The notes below the pieces were generated by a model that was not told where the DNA came from, made no database searches, and saw nothing but the letters and a program-made list of their open reading frames with translations. Positions 22,401-30,621 of a stretch of 32,326 nucleotides of DNA are shown here, piece by piece; the first letter of the stretch is position 1, and each line of letters opens with the position of its first letter. A program made the position numbers and the translations under genes. This stretch comes from a virus, in the IMG/VR virus record IMGVR_UViG_3300047352_000034, positions 1 through 32,326 of that record; one strand, given 5' to 3'.

Positions 22401-23789
22401 TGAACCCTCAGAAACATCATCAGTATCTAATACGACAGCACCAGTTTGAGTATTTACACTTGTTACAGGAGCAGTAGATTGTGTAAAACTTATAACACCT
22501 GTTGAGCTATCATAAGAAATATCTCCGCTTGCAGATATTGCACTTCTTGATCTTGCATCAGTGTAGTAAACATTAGTAGAGCCTTCACTTAAATCGTCTG
22601 TATCTTTTCCTGCAAATGCAGAATCAAATCTTGTTGTTGTGTAATATAAATTAGTACCTTCTGATAAATCTGATGTAGATTTAGTTGCAAGTCTTGTATC
22701 AAAATCTGCATTAGCTCTAGCACTTGTATAGTATAAATTTGATGATCCTTCGCTAACTGTATCTGTATCGCCTTGAGTAAAAGATAAAACACCTGTTGTT
22801 GAGTTATAAGATAATTGTGTTGAATCTTCGCTTATAGAAGCTCTTGCTCTAGCATCAGTATAATAAAGGTTAGTACCTTCAGATAAATCGCTTGTTGATT
22901 TAGCAGTAAAAGCAGAATCAAAACGTGTTTGAGTGTAATAAAGATTGCTTGTACCTTCGCTTAAATCATCAGTATCTTTTGTAGCTAATCTTGTATCAAA
23001 AACAGTATTTGCTCTTGCATCTGTATAGTAAAGGTTAGTCGAACCCTCTCCAATATCATCAGTATCTAAAGTTAATGTTCCGCCTAAAGATAATGCATTA
23101 GAATTTATTGTTACGCTTGCATTAACTAGTTTTGCATTTGCTATTGATCCAGCAAGCATAGCATTAGTTATTCCTAATGCTTTTACTTGTAATGCATCGC
23201 TATCAATTTCTATTGAAGAATCGTCAACTGCTACATTTAAAGTAACAGTTCCAGCAGTTCCGCCACCAGTTAAACCATTACCTGCAACAACACCTGTAAT
23301 ATCGGCATCGTTTGTATTAGCTATAGTTAGAGTGCCAGCAGTATCATCATAAGTAAGTTGTATACCTGTACCAGCTTGTAATAATGTATTTACTTGATCA
23401 TCTACTCTTTCATTTGTGAAATATAAGTTTGATGATCCTTCACTAACTGAATCAGTATCAAATGATATGTTGGCACTACCATCAAATGATGTTCCATTAA
23501 TTGTTCTTGCAGTTGCTAAAGTTGTAGCTGTATCTGCATTACCAGTTATATTTCCTGTAAATGTATTAGATGCAGTAATACTTACGCCTGTTGTAATCCA
23601 ATCGTTGTTTGCAGCGTTTCTTATCTTTAATACATTACTTGATGTATCTACCCATAATTGATGTGCAAATGTAGTAGATGGCTCAGTAGCTCCGCTATTA
23701 ACAGTTGCAATAGCAGATAAAGCATTATTTAAATCTGCTCTAAAATCCGCACCTGATTGGTTTGCTAAGTTGTAATCGTGTTGTGCCAT
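19488..23789 (-). CDS. Long tail fibre with S74 intramolecular chaperone
   Basis: The 1433-residue fibre has three parts. Residues ~1-110 (NLANQSGADFRADLNNALSA, then HQLWVDTSSNVLKIRN) are a domain found at the base of marine phage fibres. Residues ~118-790 carry 12 copies of a [VIL]-x-EG-[ST]-NLYYT-x-[AT]-R unit, probably trimeric coiled shafts, with a TVAGNLTVNGTL beta-helix-like segment in between. Residues ~790-1310 hold more beta repeats (DSTNNRVGIGTSSP, NGNVGIG), like receptor-binding fibre shafts. The last ~110 residues are the S74 chaperone that trims itself off: SDYRLKENV contains the Ser and Lys dyad, and the protein ends in a helix with KAIQEQQAQIEALQSEINLL. It follows a 65-base gap with a recurrent motif. 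Confidence 0.88.
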   Translation of the reverse strand: MAQHDYNLANQSGADFRADLNNALSAIATVNSGATEPSTTFAHQLWVDTSSNVLKIRNAANNDWITTGVSITASNTFTGNITGNADTATTLATARTINGTSFDGSANISFDTDSVSEGSSNLYFTNERVDDQVNTLLQAGTGIQLTYDDTAGTLTIANTNDADITGVVAGNGLTGGGTAGTVTLNVAVDDSSIEIDSDALQVKALGITNAMLAGSIANAKLVNASVTINSNALSLGGTLTLDTDDIGEGSTNLYYTDARANTVFDTRLATKDTDDLSEGTSNLYYTQTRFDSAFTAKSTSDLSEGTNLYYTDARARASISEDSTQLSYNSTTGVLSFTQGDTDTVSEGSSNLYYTSARANADFDTRLATKSTSDLSEGTNLYYTTTRFDSAFAGKDTDDLSEGSTNVYYTDARSRSAISASGDISYDSSTGVISFTQSTAPVTSVNTQTGAVVLDTDDVSEGSANFYYTDTRANSAIDTRVTKAFVDALGIQASSVDANSVALGTDTTGNYVATITGTANKVSVSGSGSESAAITLSLPDDVQIADSLTVAGNLTVNGTLTSLDTTNLDIEDNLFQLNAGLTGSPVNDSGMLINRGDQHNGIFMWDESVDKFTLGLTTADGTSTGNITLSSLGTLVANIEGDVTGAVTGTVSSISNHSTSDLSEGTNLYYTDARFDTRLGTKDTDDLSEGSSNLYYTTTRFNSAFSGKSTSDLSEGSNLYYTSARANSDFDTRLATKDTGDLSEGSNLYYTDARVQAVSINNVVEDTTPQLGGDLASNGNDILFADSDKAIFGAGSDLQIYHDGSNSRIQEAGTGSLLVRGTNLQLQDSDGYDYLTCTDGGNGGTVALKHLGSTVLNTTSTGIDVTGTVVADGLTVDTSTLVVDSTNNRVGIGTSSPTEKLTVNGALAITGALVDDRTSTAAMDFSGGVTRFVSYGASGTGGEFAFRTASGGASSIERLRVDSLGNLIMTAGGTIRAGGVNDLILDAGESGTPDIYLQSGGATKVKIEGSNGNVGIGVTSPQAILHVSGVAPTYTNVATVFYGGTTNNGVMNGVSLWSSGDALNGGISSNLLFANSNTPSQTNTNRSSGTIYFGNTTTASRTSDMIFGGYYKGTTSFIERVRIDGLGAVGIGTTSLGTESTLHIGKPSGAGGAEGGQLVLQSSTNGSLAAHLDAYSTGGADYLRLLKGTDTASTGVHSVFDLTNTRLGIGTSTPDAPLHVEATNASVVLSDSGRGQWWRIQNEESTDSLRIVSNDVNERLRIDSEGNVLVGTTTKGTTHAYFSSASNDRMVLFLGTSTTSGTGVAVFQNPNGTVGSIRTSGSSTSFNTSSDYRLKENVDYEFNALDRVVQLKPARFNFIADADTTVDGFLAHEVQDIVPEAITGEKDAVDDEGNPEYQGIDQSKLVPLLTKAIQEQQAQIEALQSEINLLKRE
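21500..23450 (-). repeat. Twelve SEG-NLYYT repeats in the fibre gene
   Basis: The unit is about 25-30 codons: SEG-[ST]-(S)-NLYYT-x-x-R, then about 8-15 residues with DTRLATK or SAF-x-K and DTDDL or STSDL. The first is VSEGSSNLYFTNERVDD and the last LSEGSNLYYTDARVQAV. Spacing is irregular, with two longer insertions. Such units can recombine and vary in number. Confidence 0.8.
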
Positions 23790-23822
23790 ATTAAAATCCT
23801 ATTTTATTAATTTTATACCTAT

Positions 23823-23836
23823 GTTTGATATTTATA
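23823..23836 (-). promoter_or_regulatory. Recurrent 14-bp intergenic motif, copy 4
   Basis: Identical to copies 1 and 2 (minus strand TATAAATATCAAAC). It lies 34 bases upstream of the fibre ATG; TATAAA follows 5 bases later and could be a -10 box. It suggests that the fibre has its own promoter or regulatory site. Confidence 0.5.
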
Positions 23837-23854
23837 AATCATTTGAACAAAAAA

Positions 23855-24097
23855 TCATGTTGGTTTATTAGGAAAATGCCAATCCATAATAGAACCATCA
23901 AAAGGATGACTTTCTTCATCACTTATATAGTTTTCATGGTTTCTTAGATTATTTGGTATATCTCTAAGCTCTTGTCTATATGTTGCCCATTCTGCTTTTT
24001 CACTATCTGTTAATGGAGAGTCAGGCATTTGAGTCCAATCAGAATCTTTTAATTTTCTGTTACGTTTATCTATAACTTCTTGCCAATATATATTCAT
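23855..24097 (-). CDS. Tail assembly chaperone-like protein (Phage_tail_APC type, 80 aa)
   Basis: The protein has the family's D-W-T-Q-[ML]-P-D-[ST]-P-L core (KDSDWTQMPDSPLTDSEKAE), then WATYRQELRDIPNN, as in small chaperones found between hub and fibre genes in many phages. The final part (DEESHPFDGSIMDWHFPNKP) is specific to this phage. Its ATG overlaps the hub stop (TAATG). It probably helps fold or attach the fibre. Confidence 0.8.
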   Translation of the reverse strand: MNIYWQEVIDKRNRKLKDSDWTQMPDSPLTDSEKAEWATYRQELRDIPNNLRNHENYISDEESHPFDGSIMDWHFPNKPT

Positions 24098-27000
24098 TAT
24101 TTATTTAATCCATAAACTGTTATTGCACCATGATCAAAAGATGAAGTACCAGCAGTATTAGAACCACCAACATCATCTGTTGCTCCAAAACACCAAACTG
24201 TAATTGTTGTATTTCCTGCAACTGTAATTTTTGCATTGACACCCCTATTTCCTAAAGCATAACTGCCTGAAGCACTAAAATGTTCTGATGCTAAATAATC
24301 ACTTGCACTTGTACTTGTATAATCGTTTAAATTAGAGGTTTGTTTGACTGACATTACAAATAAGGTTTCTGTAGCACTACTGCTACTCCCTTCATAATCT
24401 ACTTCACCATGAATGATAAATGTTCTAGTGCCACTATAATTAGCTGTAGTAAATTGATGGCTAAATAAAGGAACATCTCCTGTTACTGTAGTTACAGACG
24501 ACGAACCTAAAACATCTCCGACAGCATAACTACCACTACTAGCTATGCTTGCAATATGATATGGCTCTGCTACTGTATAACCTGTTCTATATAATTCATT
24601 AAATTCTGTAACATCGCCTGATTCACCAGCAGTACCATCAATAATACCAATGCTTCCTGCATTAGCATTGGTAAAAGCATTAAAGTTTCCTAGTATTAAA
24701 TTACCACTTCCATCAGTGTCAATAGTGACTCCATCAATTAATATTTTATCTGCTGAAAGATTATTAATTGTTGCATTATCAATAAGTACAGAGCCACCAC
24801 TTACGACAAAAGGACTCACACTAGAACCGGCATCATTATCAATTTTAAAAGTATCAGCTAAGAAAGCTATCGTACTTGTAGCACCTGATCCTGAATCTGC
24901 ATTACTTTCAAGAACCATTTGTGCAACTTTTCCATTTGCATTTAGTTGTAAAACATAAGATGCAGATGCGTTGTCATTAATATCTGTTATTGCTGTTGCA
25001 TTTGTTGTTATAGATGCAGTATTGCCATTAACTGAAGAAGTTAAGCTAGTTATATCTGAAGCTAGAGCTGAATCTGCATTTGCCCTTGTAACTGCTTCAG
25101 AAGTTATATCTGCTGTATTTGAATTAACTGTAGAGGTTAATGATGTAATGTCTGCTGCTAAAGCAGAATCAGCACTTGCTCTAGTGGCTGCTTCTGAGCT
25201 TATTGATGCAGTATTTCCATTAACTGTAGAGGTCAAACTAGTTATGTCTGCTGCTAGTGCTGTATCAGCATTTGCTCTAGTTACAGATTCAGAAGTGATA
25301 TCTGCTGTATTTCCATTAACTGTAGAAGTTAATGAAGTAATATCTGCTGCTAGTGCTGTATCTGCGTTTGCTCTAGTTGTAGCTTCACTAGTAATAGATG
25401 CAGTGTTGCCATTAACTGTGGAGGTTAAAGAAGTAATATCTGCTGCTAAAGCAGAATCAGCGTTTGCTCTTGTTGTTTGCTCGGTAGTTATAGCTGAAGT
25501 ATTGCTATTAACTGTAGAAGTTAAGTTAGTTATAGCTGTTGTATTGGCTGAAGTATCAGTTGTAAGAGTAACTATATCACTTTGAGCTGTAGCTATGTTT
25601 GAGCTGTTAGTTGTTACAGTAGAGCTTAATGAATTATATAAAGTTACTAATGAAGAATCTCTAGCTTTTTCCCAACCATTATTAGATGAGTTTCTTACAT
25701 ATATCTGATTGTCATCATCAGTGTCCACCCATAAATCTTGAGCTTGTAATGCAGAGCTATCGGTTCTTGTTGTTGGAGCTGTTGTAGATTTTATTAATTG
25801 TGTTGAGTTTACACCACCAGCATCAATTGCAGATTGTACTTCTGCTGCTAATGCATCAAGATCAACTGCACCATCTTGTATATCTCCTGAACCTGTTGGC
25901 GGAGTTCCAACAGTAAAATTACCTGTAGCTGGAAATCTTGCTGGACTAGATTCAACACCTAAAGTATTTAAAGAAGTAATATTGGCAACAAATGAACCAG
26001 TTGGTATAAAAGTTAAATCGCAACTATCTACATCTACTATTCTGTTCATTAGCTGATTACCTGAACTATCTACAACATTAACTCTATATTGATAATCAGG
26101 AAAATCTGTTGGTTCATCCCAAGATAAAAAAGGTCTACCTGTAGAACTAGAATCACTATCAGTAAAACTAATATTGGTTGGAGCTTTTACTGCATAAGCA
26201 GAGGGTAAGTTAGATAATTCTTCTACTGGTTCTTGAGGTGGTACTTCCCATGTATAAACATCAAAGTATTCTATTAAGCTAACAGCGACCAATCCATTAG
26301 GTTGTAATTCTAATGCTTCAACTCTTGATATCTTTCCAGTAAATCCTAAAGGCGTATATGCAAGAGTAACAATATCGCCAACATTAAGTTTATACATCTC
26401 AGGAGTACCTAAGAACTGCATAGTTGTTTGGTTTCTGCTTCTTGTAAGAATAGCTTTAGCCATGTTATAGGCTATATAAGGATCAGTTACATAAGGAAAC
26501 TCAGCTTTTATTTCTAATATTTCATCACCATCATCTGAGTAATATTGAGGACTAGCATCATGTAAAACTGTAGCTGTATCTAATTCATACTTTTTATTGG
26601 CGTTAAAAAACTCAACAATAACTTTGTTTGCTTTTTTGTCTTTGTTTCCATAATCAACCGATATACCAGCATCAGAGATAATATGATCATCAGTAATAGT
26701 AAAAGTAGATGTACCTGTATCTTCTATTTGTAATTCATATTGCCCATCAACATAAAGAAAAACACCTCGCATATTTGCAAGAAGCTCTTTAGCATTATCC
26801 ATTACATTTTTATTAGTATCTAAATAACCATTACAATGAAATCTTTTAACCTTTAGTAAAGTAGAACCGCCAACTGAAGAATAGTTACTACTAAAATAAT
26901 CATTAATAAATATTACAAACTCTTGGTTTGTATCAAAGAAATTAGTTCTTTGTATGTCTGTTATCTCTTTATTAGTTAAGACATCATCACCATTTTGGTC

Positions 27001-28023
27001 ATAAATACTAATTACTTCGTCTACTTTATTTTGCCACCAAATATCATTTGCACCTGTACCTGTAATAGTAAAGAAATTATCTCCGCTATTAGCTGACCAT
27101 GTAACTGATTGTGCTGTTCCATTAAAGTAAGGCTGGTCTACCTTAGTATCACAAACAGTAGCAGCAGAGCTAAAGGTTGACATATTAAGTTGTGATGCGG
27201 TTAGACCTTTTCCATACTCATTGTTTGTAATCAGATCCAGAAAACATAAAGCTGGATTACTTGAATGTTTATAAGTTGAAGGAGTACCAAATGTTTGAGT
27301 ATTATCTCTAGGATCATAAACCCTCTTACCTTTGACTTGTACTGTTAATTGGGGAACACCACCAAACATTCCTTTTTTATCATATTTATAATGTGCTGCT
27401 ATGTAACAAACACCATTTAATTTATGTGATGAAGTCCAATTAGGCATGGAAGCAACAAGCATAGGATCAGCACTTTGCGTTGGCTCTCCATGATGTAAAT
27501 TAAATGTGATTCTATATCTTGATGTTGAGCTAGTACCAAATCCACCATTACCAGCACTAGTAGTTGAGCCTATCTGACTAACAGTATTTAAAGCTCTATG
27601 TCCGCTATAACCTGTTTCACCATTTCTATCTGAACCAACATAACAGCCATATCTAAATCTTTTAGGATCTGTTATGGGGTTGCCATCAAGTTCAATAGTT
27701 CTACCAAGTATTTCATCACATTCACCAACTGATAAAGCATAGACTACAAATAGATGTCTTGAATCATTGTTAGATACGTCCATATAGATGACTTGAGCAC
27801 CTACTCTTCTAGTACCATAGATGACTGGTATCTTGCCACCAGCAGAAGTTTTATTAGCTAAAATGTCTTGACCTTTTGCAAGCATTTGCCTTGCTTGTAA
27901 AAATCCTTTTACACCAACTACTAATGAAGTAATTTGTAAAACAGTCGTTATAGCCTGTAATACTTTACTACCTTCGTAAACACCTTTAGCCCATTGAAAA
28001 AACTGAACAACCTTATCTAACAT
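24097..28023 (-). CDS. Tail hub and host-specificity protein, gpJ-like
   Basis: The 1308-residue tip protein starts with a hydrophobic helical segment (TTVLQITSLVVGVKGFLQ), then GKIPVIYGTRRVGAQVIYMD and the HLFVVYALSVGECDEI-type beta domain of the gpJ/T4 gp27-like hub. Residues ~430-620 carry the second hub domain (KKANKVIVEFFNANKKYEL; MAKAILTRSRNQTTMQF), followed by fibronectin-type modules near 630-720. A central stretch has five 32-residue repeats, and the C-terminus is a beta-rich receptor domain (ASIASSGSYAVGDVLGS). Such proteins close the tail tube and contact the host. Start and stop both overlap neighbours (TAATG), so the tail tip genes are coupled. Confidence 0.9.
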   Translation of the reverse strand: MLDKVVQFFQWAKGVYEGSKVLQAITTVLQITSLVVGVKGFLQARQMLAKGQDILANKTSAGGKIPVIYGTRRVGAQVIYMDVSNNDSRHLFVVYALSVGECDEILGRTIELDGNPITDPKRFRYGCYVGSDRNGETGYSGHRALNTVSQIGSTTSAGNGGFGTSSTSRYRITFNLHHGEPTQSADPMLVASMPNWTSSHKLNGVCYIAAHYKYDKKGMFGGVPQLTVQVKGKRVYDPRDNTQTFGTPSTYKHSSNPALCFLDLITNNEYGKGLTASQLNMSTFSSAATVCDTKVDQPYFNGTAQSVTWSANSGDNFFTITGTGANDIWWQNKVDEVISIYDQNGDDVLTNKEITDIQRTNFFDTNQEFVIFINDYFSSNYSSVGGSTLLKVKRFHCNGYLDTNKNVMDNAKELLANMRGVFLYVDGQYELQIEDTGTSTFTITDDHIISDAGISVDYGNKDKKANKVIVEFFNANKKYELDTATVLHDASPQYYSDDGDEILEIKAEFPYVTDPYIAYNMAKAILTRSRNQTTMQFLGTPEMYKLNVGDIVTLAYTPLGFTGKISRVEALELQPNGLVAVSLIEYFDVYTWEVPPQEPVEELSNLPSAYAVKAPTNISFTDSDSSSTGRPFLSWDEPTDFPDYQYRVNVVDSSGNQLMNRIVDVDSCDLTFIPTGSFVANITSLNTLGVESSPARFPATGNFTVGTPPTGSGDIQDGAVDLDALAAEVQSAIDAGGVNSTQLIKSTTAPTTRTDSSALQAQDLWVDTDDDNQIYVRNSSNNGWEKARDSSLVTLYNSLSSTVTTNSSNIATAQSDIVTLTTDTSANTTAITNLTSTVNSNTSAITTEQTTRANADSALAADITSLTSTVNGNTASITSEATTRANADTALAADITSLTSTVNGNTADITSESVTRANADTALAADITSLTSTVNGNTASISSEAATRASADSALAADITSLTSTVNSNTADITSEAVTRANADSALASDITSLTSSVNGNTASITTNATAITDINDNASASYVLQLNANGKVAQMVLESNADSGSGATSTIAFLADTFKIDNDAGSSVSPFVVSGGSVLIDNATINNLSADKILIDGVTIDTDGSGNLILGNFNAFTNANAGSIGIIDGTAGESGDVTEFNELYRTGYTVAEPYHIASIASSGSYAVGDVLGSSSVTTVTGDVPLFSHQFTTANYSGTRTFIIHGEVDYEGSSSSATETLFVMSVKQTSNLNDYTSTSASDYLASEHFSASGSYALGNRGVNAKITVAGNTTITVWCFGATDDVGGSNTAGTSSFDHGAITVYGLNK
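24990..25536 (-). repeat. 96-bp tandem repeats in the hub gene
   Basis: Five units and a partial sixth of 32 codons, consensus DITSLTSTVNGNTA-[SD]-I-[TS]-SE followed by TRANAD-[ST]-ALA. The repeats differ at silent and a few amino-acid sites. They likely form a trimeric coiled shaft between the hub and the tip domain. The 96-bp period makes copy-number change by slippage or recombination possible. Confidence 0.85.
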
Positions 28024-28571
28024 TATCTACCCCACCTAACGTCTGATTTAACTTGAGTAGCAAATTCCATGCCTTTATCTCCTGAACTAAATGATTGTTG
28101 TGATTCATCAGAGTAATGTCTGCCTTTAGTTAGATTCCAATTTGCCCAATGTGATGCCACTGTCATTGATAGTGTTGAATCACTTATGTTTTCTGCTATA
28201 GCAACATTTCTAATTTGACCAGTAAAATAATTAATAGCACCCACAATAGATTCACTAGCATCAAAGTAAGCAATATAAACATCTACTGTTTTATCAGTAA
28301 AAGAACCATCTTCTACTAAAGACCTAACTTGATCTGTAATATTTGAAAAACCTAAGTTGATTTCATTAACCTGTAATTGACCTGTTTCTGTAGTTGTGCC
28401 AATTGATAAAAAAGAACCACCAGCTTCATAGTTATTGGAATTATAAGTTATATCAGAATACCAATCAGTTAATCTGATAGTTGACGATAGATTTAACTCA
28501 ACTAAAAAAGCTGTCTTAGTTGCTGTTGATGATACTTGGGTTTGTAAAGCAGTAGATAGACTTCTAGGCAT
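28023..28571 (-). CDS. Minor tail protein, DUF2163/gpL-like (182 aa)
   Basis: The product has the pattern of this tail-tip family: ALQTQVSSTATKTAFLVELN, RLTDWYSDITYNSNNYEAGG, then SFLSIG and GQLQVNEINLGFSN, and a beta-rich remainder with FTGQIRNVAI. These proteins sit between the tape-measure end of the tube and the hub. The family's usual C-terminal part is short here, ending in GMEFATQVKSDVRWGR. Both ends overlap neighbours by TAATG. Confidence 0.75.
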   Translation of the reverse strand: MPRSLSTALQTQVSSTATKTAFLVELNLSSTIRLTDWYSDITYNSNNYEAGGSFLSIGTTTETGQLQVNEINLGFSNITDQVRSLVEDGSFTDKTVDVYIAYFDASESIVGAINYFTGQIRNVAIAENISDSTLSMTVASHWANWNLTKGRHYSDESQQSFSSGDKGMEFATQVKSDVRWGR

Positions 28572-29182
28572 TAGGTTATAACCTCTCTAACATCAAATGA
28601 AATACTATAAAAACCACTAGCATCTGTTGAATACATAATCTCATCACTTTCAAGATAGACTTTAAATTTGGGTTTGTTTACAACTACTTCTTCATTATCT
28701 GCTAGAGATGTTACAAGATTAGGTGATATTAAAAGATCCAATGATCCATCAGCATTTGAATCAATAGTTGATCTGACCATATAAACTTTACTATGACCAT
28801 TAAACCTTACTAGATCACCAGCTTTTAGTGCATTAGCCTGACTTGAAGCAAAACCATCTAAATTAATAGATGCATCTCCTGCAACATGAGAACCTACTAC
28901 TTGTATATCTGTTTCTGCTTTACCAGCACCTAAATTATCTAGTGGTGAACCAATGGTAAAGTCTCCTGATGATCCTTTTTGTTTCTGTAAAAATGCAAAT
29001 ACTTCTTGAGCCTTTTCTTGCTGTAGAGGTGGCATTTGTACTGTAAAAGAAAAATATTGACTACCTATTTGTCTAACTTGCCTTCTACCTGATAGTGTCT
29101 GATTTAATAAAGTAGGTCTATTATCTTTAAAATTTAAACTTCTAAAATTAGGGTTAGTAGGAAATTCAGGTATATCAGCCAT
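28571..29182 (-). CDS. Minor tail protein, distal-tail-like (203 aa)
   Basis: No family is certain. The order ..tape measure, this gene, gpL-like, gpJ-like.. is that of lambda H, M, L, (K, I), J, so it takes the place of gpM or a distal tail protein. It is beta-rich: RRQVRQIGSQYFSFTVQMPP, a helix QQEKAQEVFAFLQKQK, then SGDFTIGSPLDNLG, a middle domain with HVAGDASINLDGF, and the end GFYSISFDVREVIT. The final strand pattern is common to Dit-like rings. TAATG overlaps occur at both ends. Confidence 0.65.
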   Translation of the reverse strand: MADIPEFPTNPNFRSLNFKDNRPTLLNQTLSGRRQVRQIGSQYFSFTVQMPPLQQEKAQEVFAFLQKQKGSSGDFTIGSPLDNLGAGKAETDIQVVGSHVAGDASINLDGFASSQANALKAGDLVRFNGHSKVYMVRSTIDSNADGSLDLLISPNLVTSLADNEEVVVNKPKFKVYLESDEIMYSTDASGFYSISFDVREVIT

Positions 29183-30621
29183 TACACTACTCCCATTTTG
29201 CCTTGATTATTCATGGCATTATTTATGATTGATGTTATCAATCCTTTTCTTGATGTTAGCAACTGATCAAATCCAGCAGCATCTACTGTTGATATATTGA
29301 AGTTGACTGTAGCTCCCATACCTTGTCCTTTTGTATGGTCAATAACAGTTTCATTAGGATGTAATATAGCAGGGAATCCACCTCTTCCATCTACACCACC
29401 TGCTCTAACACCCATACCTGTAAAACCACCACCTTCCATACTATCAGCAGCAGTTTGAAATACCTTACCTATTGTAGATTCAGCACCAAAAGCTGTAGCA
29501 CCAAATCCTAATAATTTTTTAATAACATGAACTCTAATTAATTCATCTATAATTGATTTGACAACTTGAGTAGCAAGGTTTTTAAAATTTAAAAATTCTT
29601 TATTAGTAAAGTCAAAAAATGTTTTGAAAGATGAAGTTAATGTAGAAGATATTGCGTTCATACTCTTAACACTATCAACAGCACCACTAAAATCTTTAGC
29701 AGCTTCTAAAGCAACTTTTTCTCTTAACTTTTCTGCTTTTTCTAATGTTGCAATTTCTTGTTTAATTATGTCTATTTTATCTTGATGATTTTGCAATCCA
29801 TGTCTTGCTCTTCTTCTTGAATTTGCTTCATTATATTTTTCTTGTTTTACAAGTAATTCATCTAACTCTTCTTGTAATTCAGGAATAGTTTTAGGTATAT
29901 CTATTAAACCTAATGAATCCATAAACATTAATACTGAATTAGCAGCACTAATAAACATATCCTGCATAGGAGCTAATATTTGTCTTTTAAGAATATTCAT
30001 AGTGTCATTGAATCTTTCTGCTCTTCTTATAGTTTCTTCATCAAGAACACCTGTAGCTGACTCAGCTAATTCTTTCATAGCTTCAGCACCATCTTTACCC
30101 ATAACAGCAAGTTTTACACCTGCTCTACCCATAAGGTCGGCTAAGATAGCATTTTTCTCAAACTGACTACCAACACCATCAAGAGCTTCAAATAAATCAA
30201 CAAATACTTCTTCTGAACTTCTAACAGAACCATCGGTATTTTTAACTTGCACTCCGAGTTTTTGAAGTGACCTACCAGCTTCAGAAGTTCTAAGTTGTGC
30301 CTGACCTACCATCTTGGTAAAGTTCTGCATCCCTTTATTAAATTCTTCAGTAGTTAGACCTGCTTGTTGTGCAGCAAATTGATATTTTTGTAAAAATTCT
30401 GTATTGACACCAATAGAATCAGCAACTTTACCAATAGTATCTGCTAGCTCTAATGCTTCATTACCAAATTGAACAATTTGTCTAATTGCAAATGCACCAG
30501 CAAAAGCACCAGCTAACTTCTTCATAGCTGACTGCGTTGTACTGATATTTTTATTTAATTGCTTAAATTGTTTACCAGTCTCGTTTGTTGCTTGTATTCT
30601 TAACTTGTAATTAGTTGCCAT
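29182..30621 (-). CDS. Tail tape measure protein (479 aa)
   Basis: The protein sets tail length. The N-terminal half is helical with the tape-measure pattern NTEFLQKYQFAAQQAGLTTE, then FNKGMQNFTKMVGQAQ and ADLMGRAGVKLAVMG, followed by a coiled coil (PELQEELDELLVKQEKYNEA). A hydrophobic segment near HVIKKLLGFGATAFGAES may insert in the membrane. The Gly-rich end (GGVDGRGGFPAILHPNETVI) is usual for these proteins. At about 0.15 nm per residue it would fit a tail of roughly 70 nm, short for a siphovirus; this is an estimate. The gene's start overlaps the end of the frameshifted chaperone. Confidence 0.88.
   Translation of the reverse strand: MATNYKLRIQATNETGKQFKQLNKNISTTQSAMKKLAGAFAGAFAIRQIVQFGNEALELADTIGKVADSIGVNTEFLQKYQFAAQQAGLTTEEFNKGMQNFTKMVGQAQLRTSEAGRSLQKLGVQVKNTDGSVRSSEEVFVDLFEALDGVGSQFEKNAILADLMGRAGVKLAVMGKDGAEAMKELAESATGVLDEETIRRAERFNDTMNILKRQILAPMQDMFISAANSVLMFMDSLGLIDIPKTIPELQEELDELLVKQEKYNEANSRRRARHGLQNHQDKIDIIKQEIATLEKAEKLREKVALEAAKDFSGAVDSVKSMNAISSTLTSSFKTFFDFTNKEFLNFKNLATQVVKSIIDELIRVHVIKKLLGFGATAFGAESTIGKVFQTAADSMEGGGFTGMGVRAGGVDGRGGFPAILHPNETVIDHTKGQGMGATVNFNISTVDAAGFDQLLTSRKGLITSIINNAMNNQGKMGVV

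Noticed and set aside
24971-25585. 204-codon open frame on the plus strand
   Set aside because: It is the mirror of the 32-residue repeats in the hub gene; low-complexity repeat DNA keeps the opposite frame open. No SD, and the composition is that of an antisense shadow.
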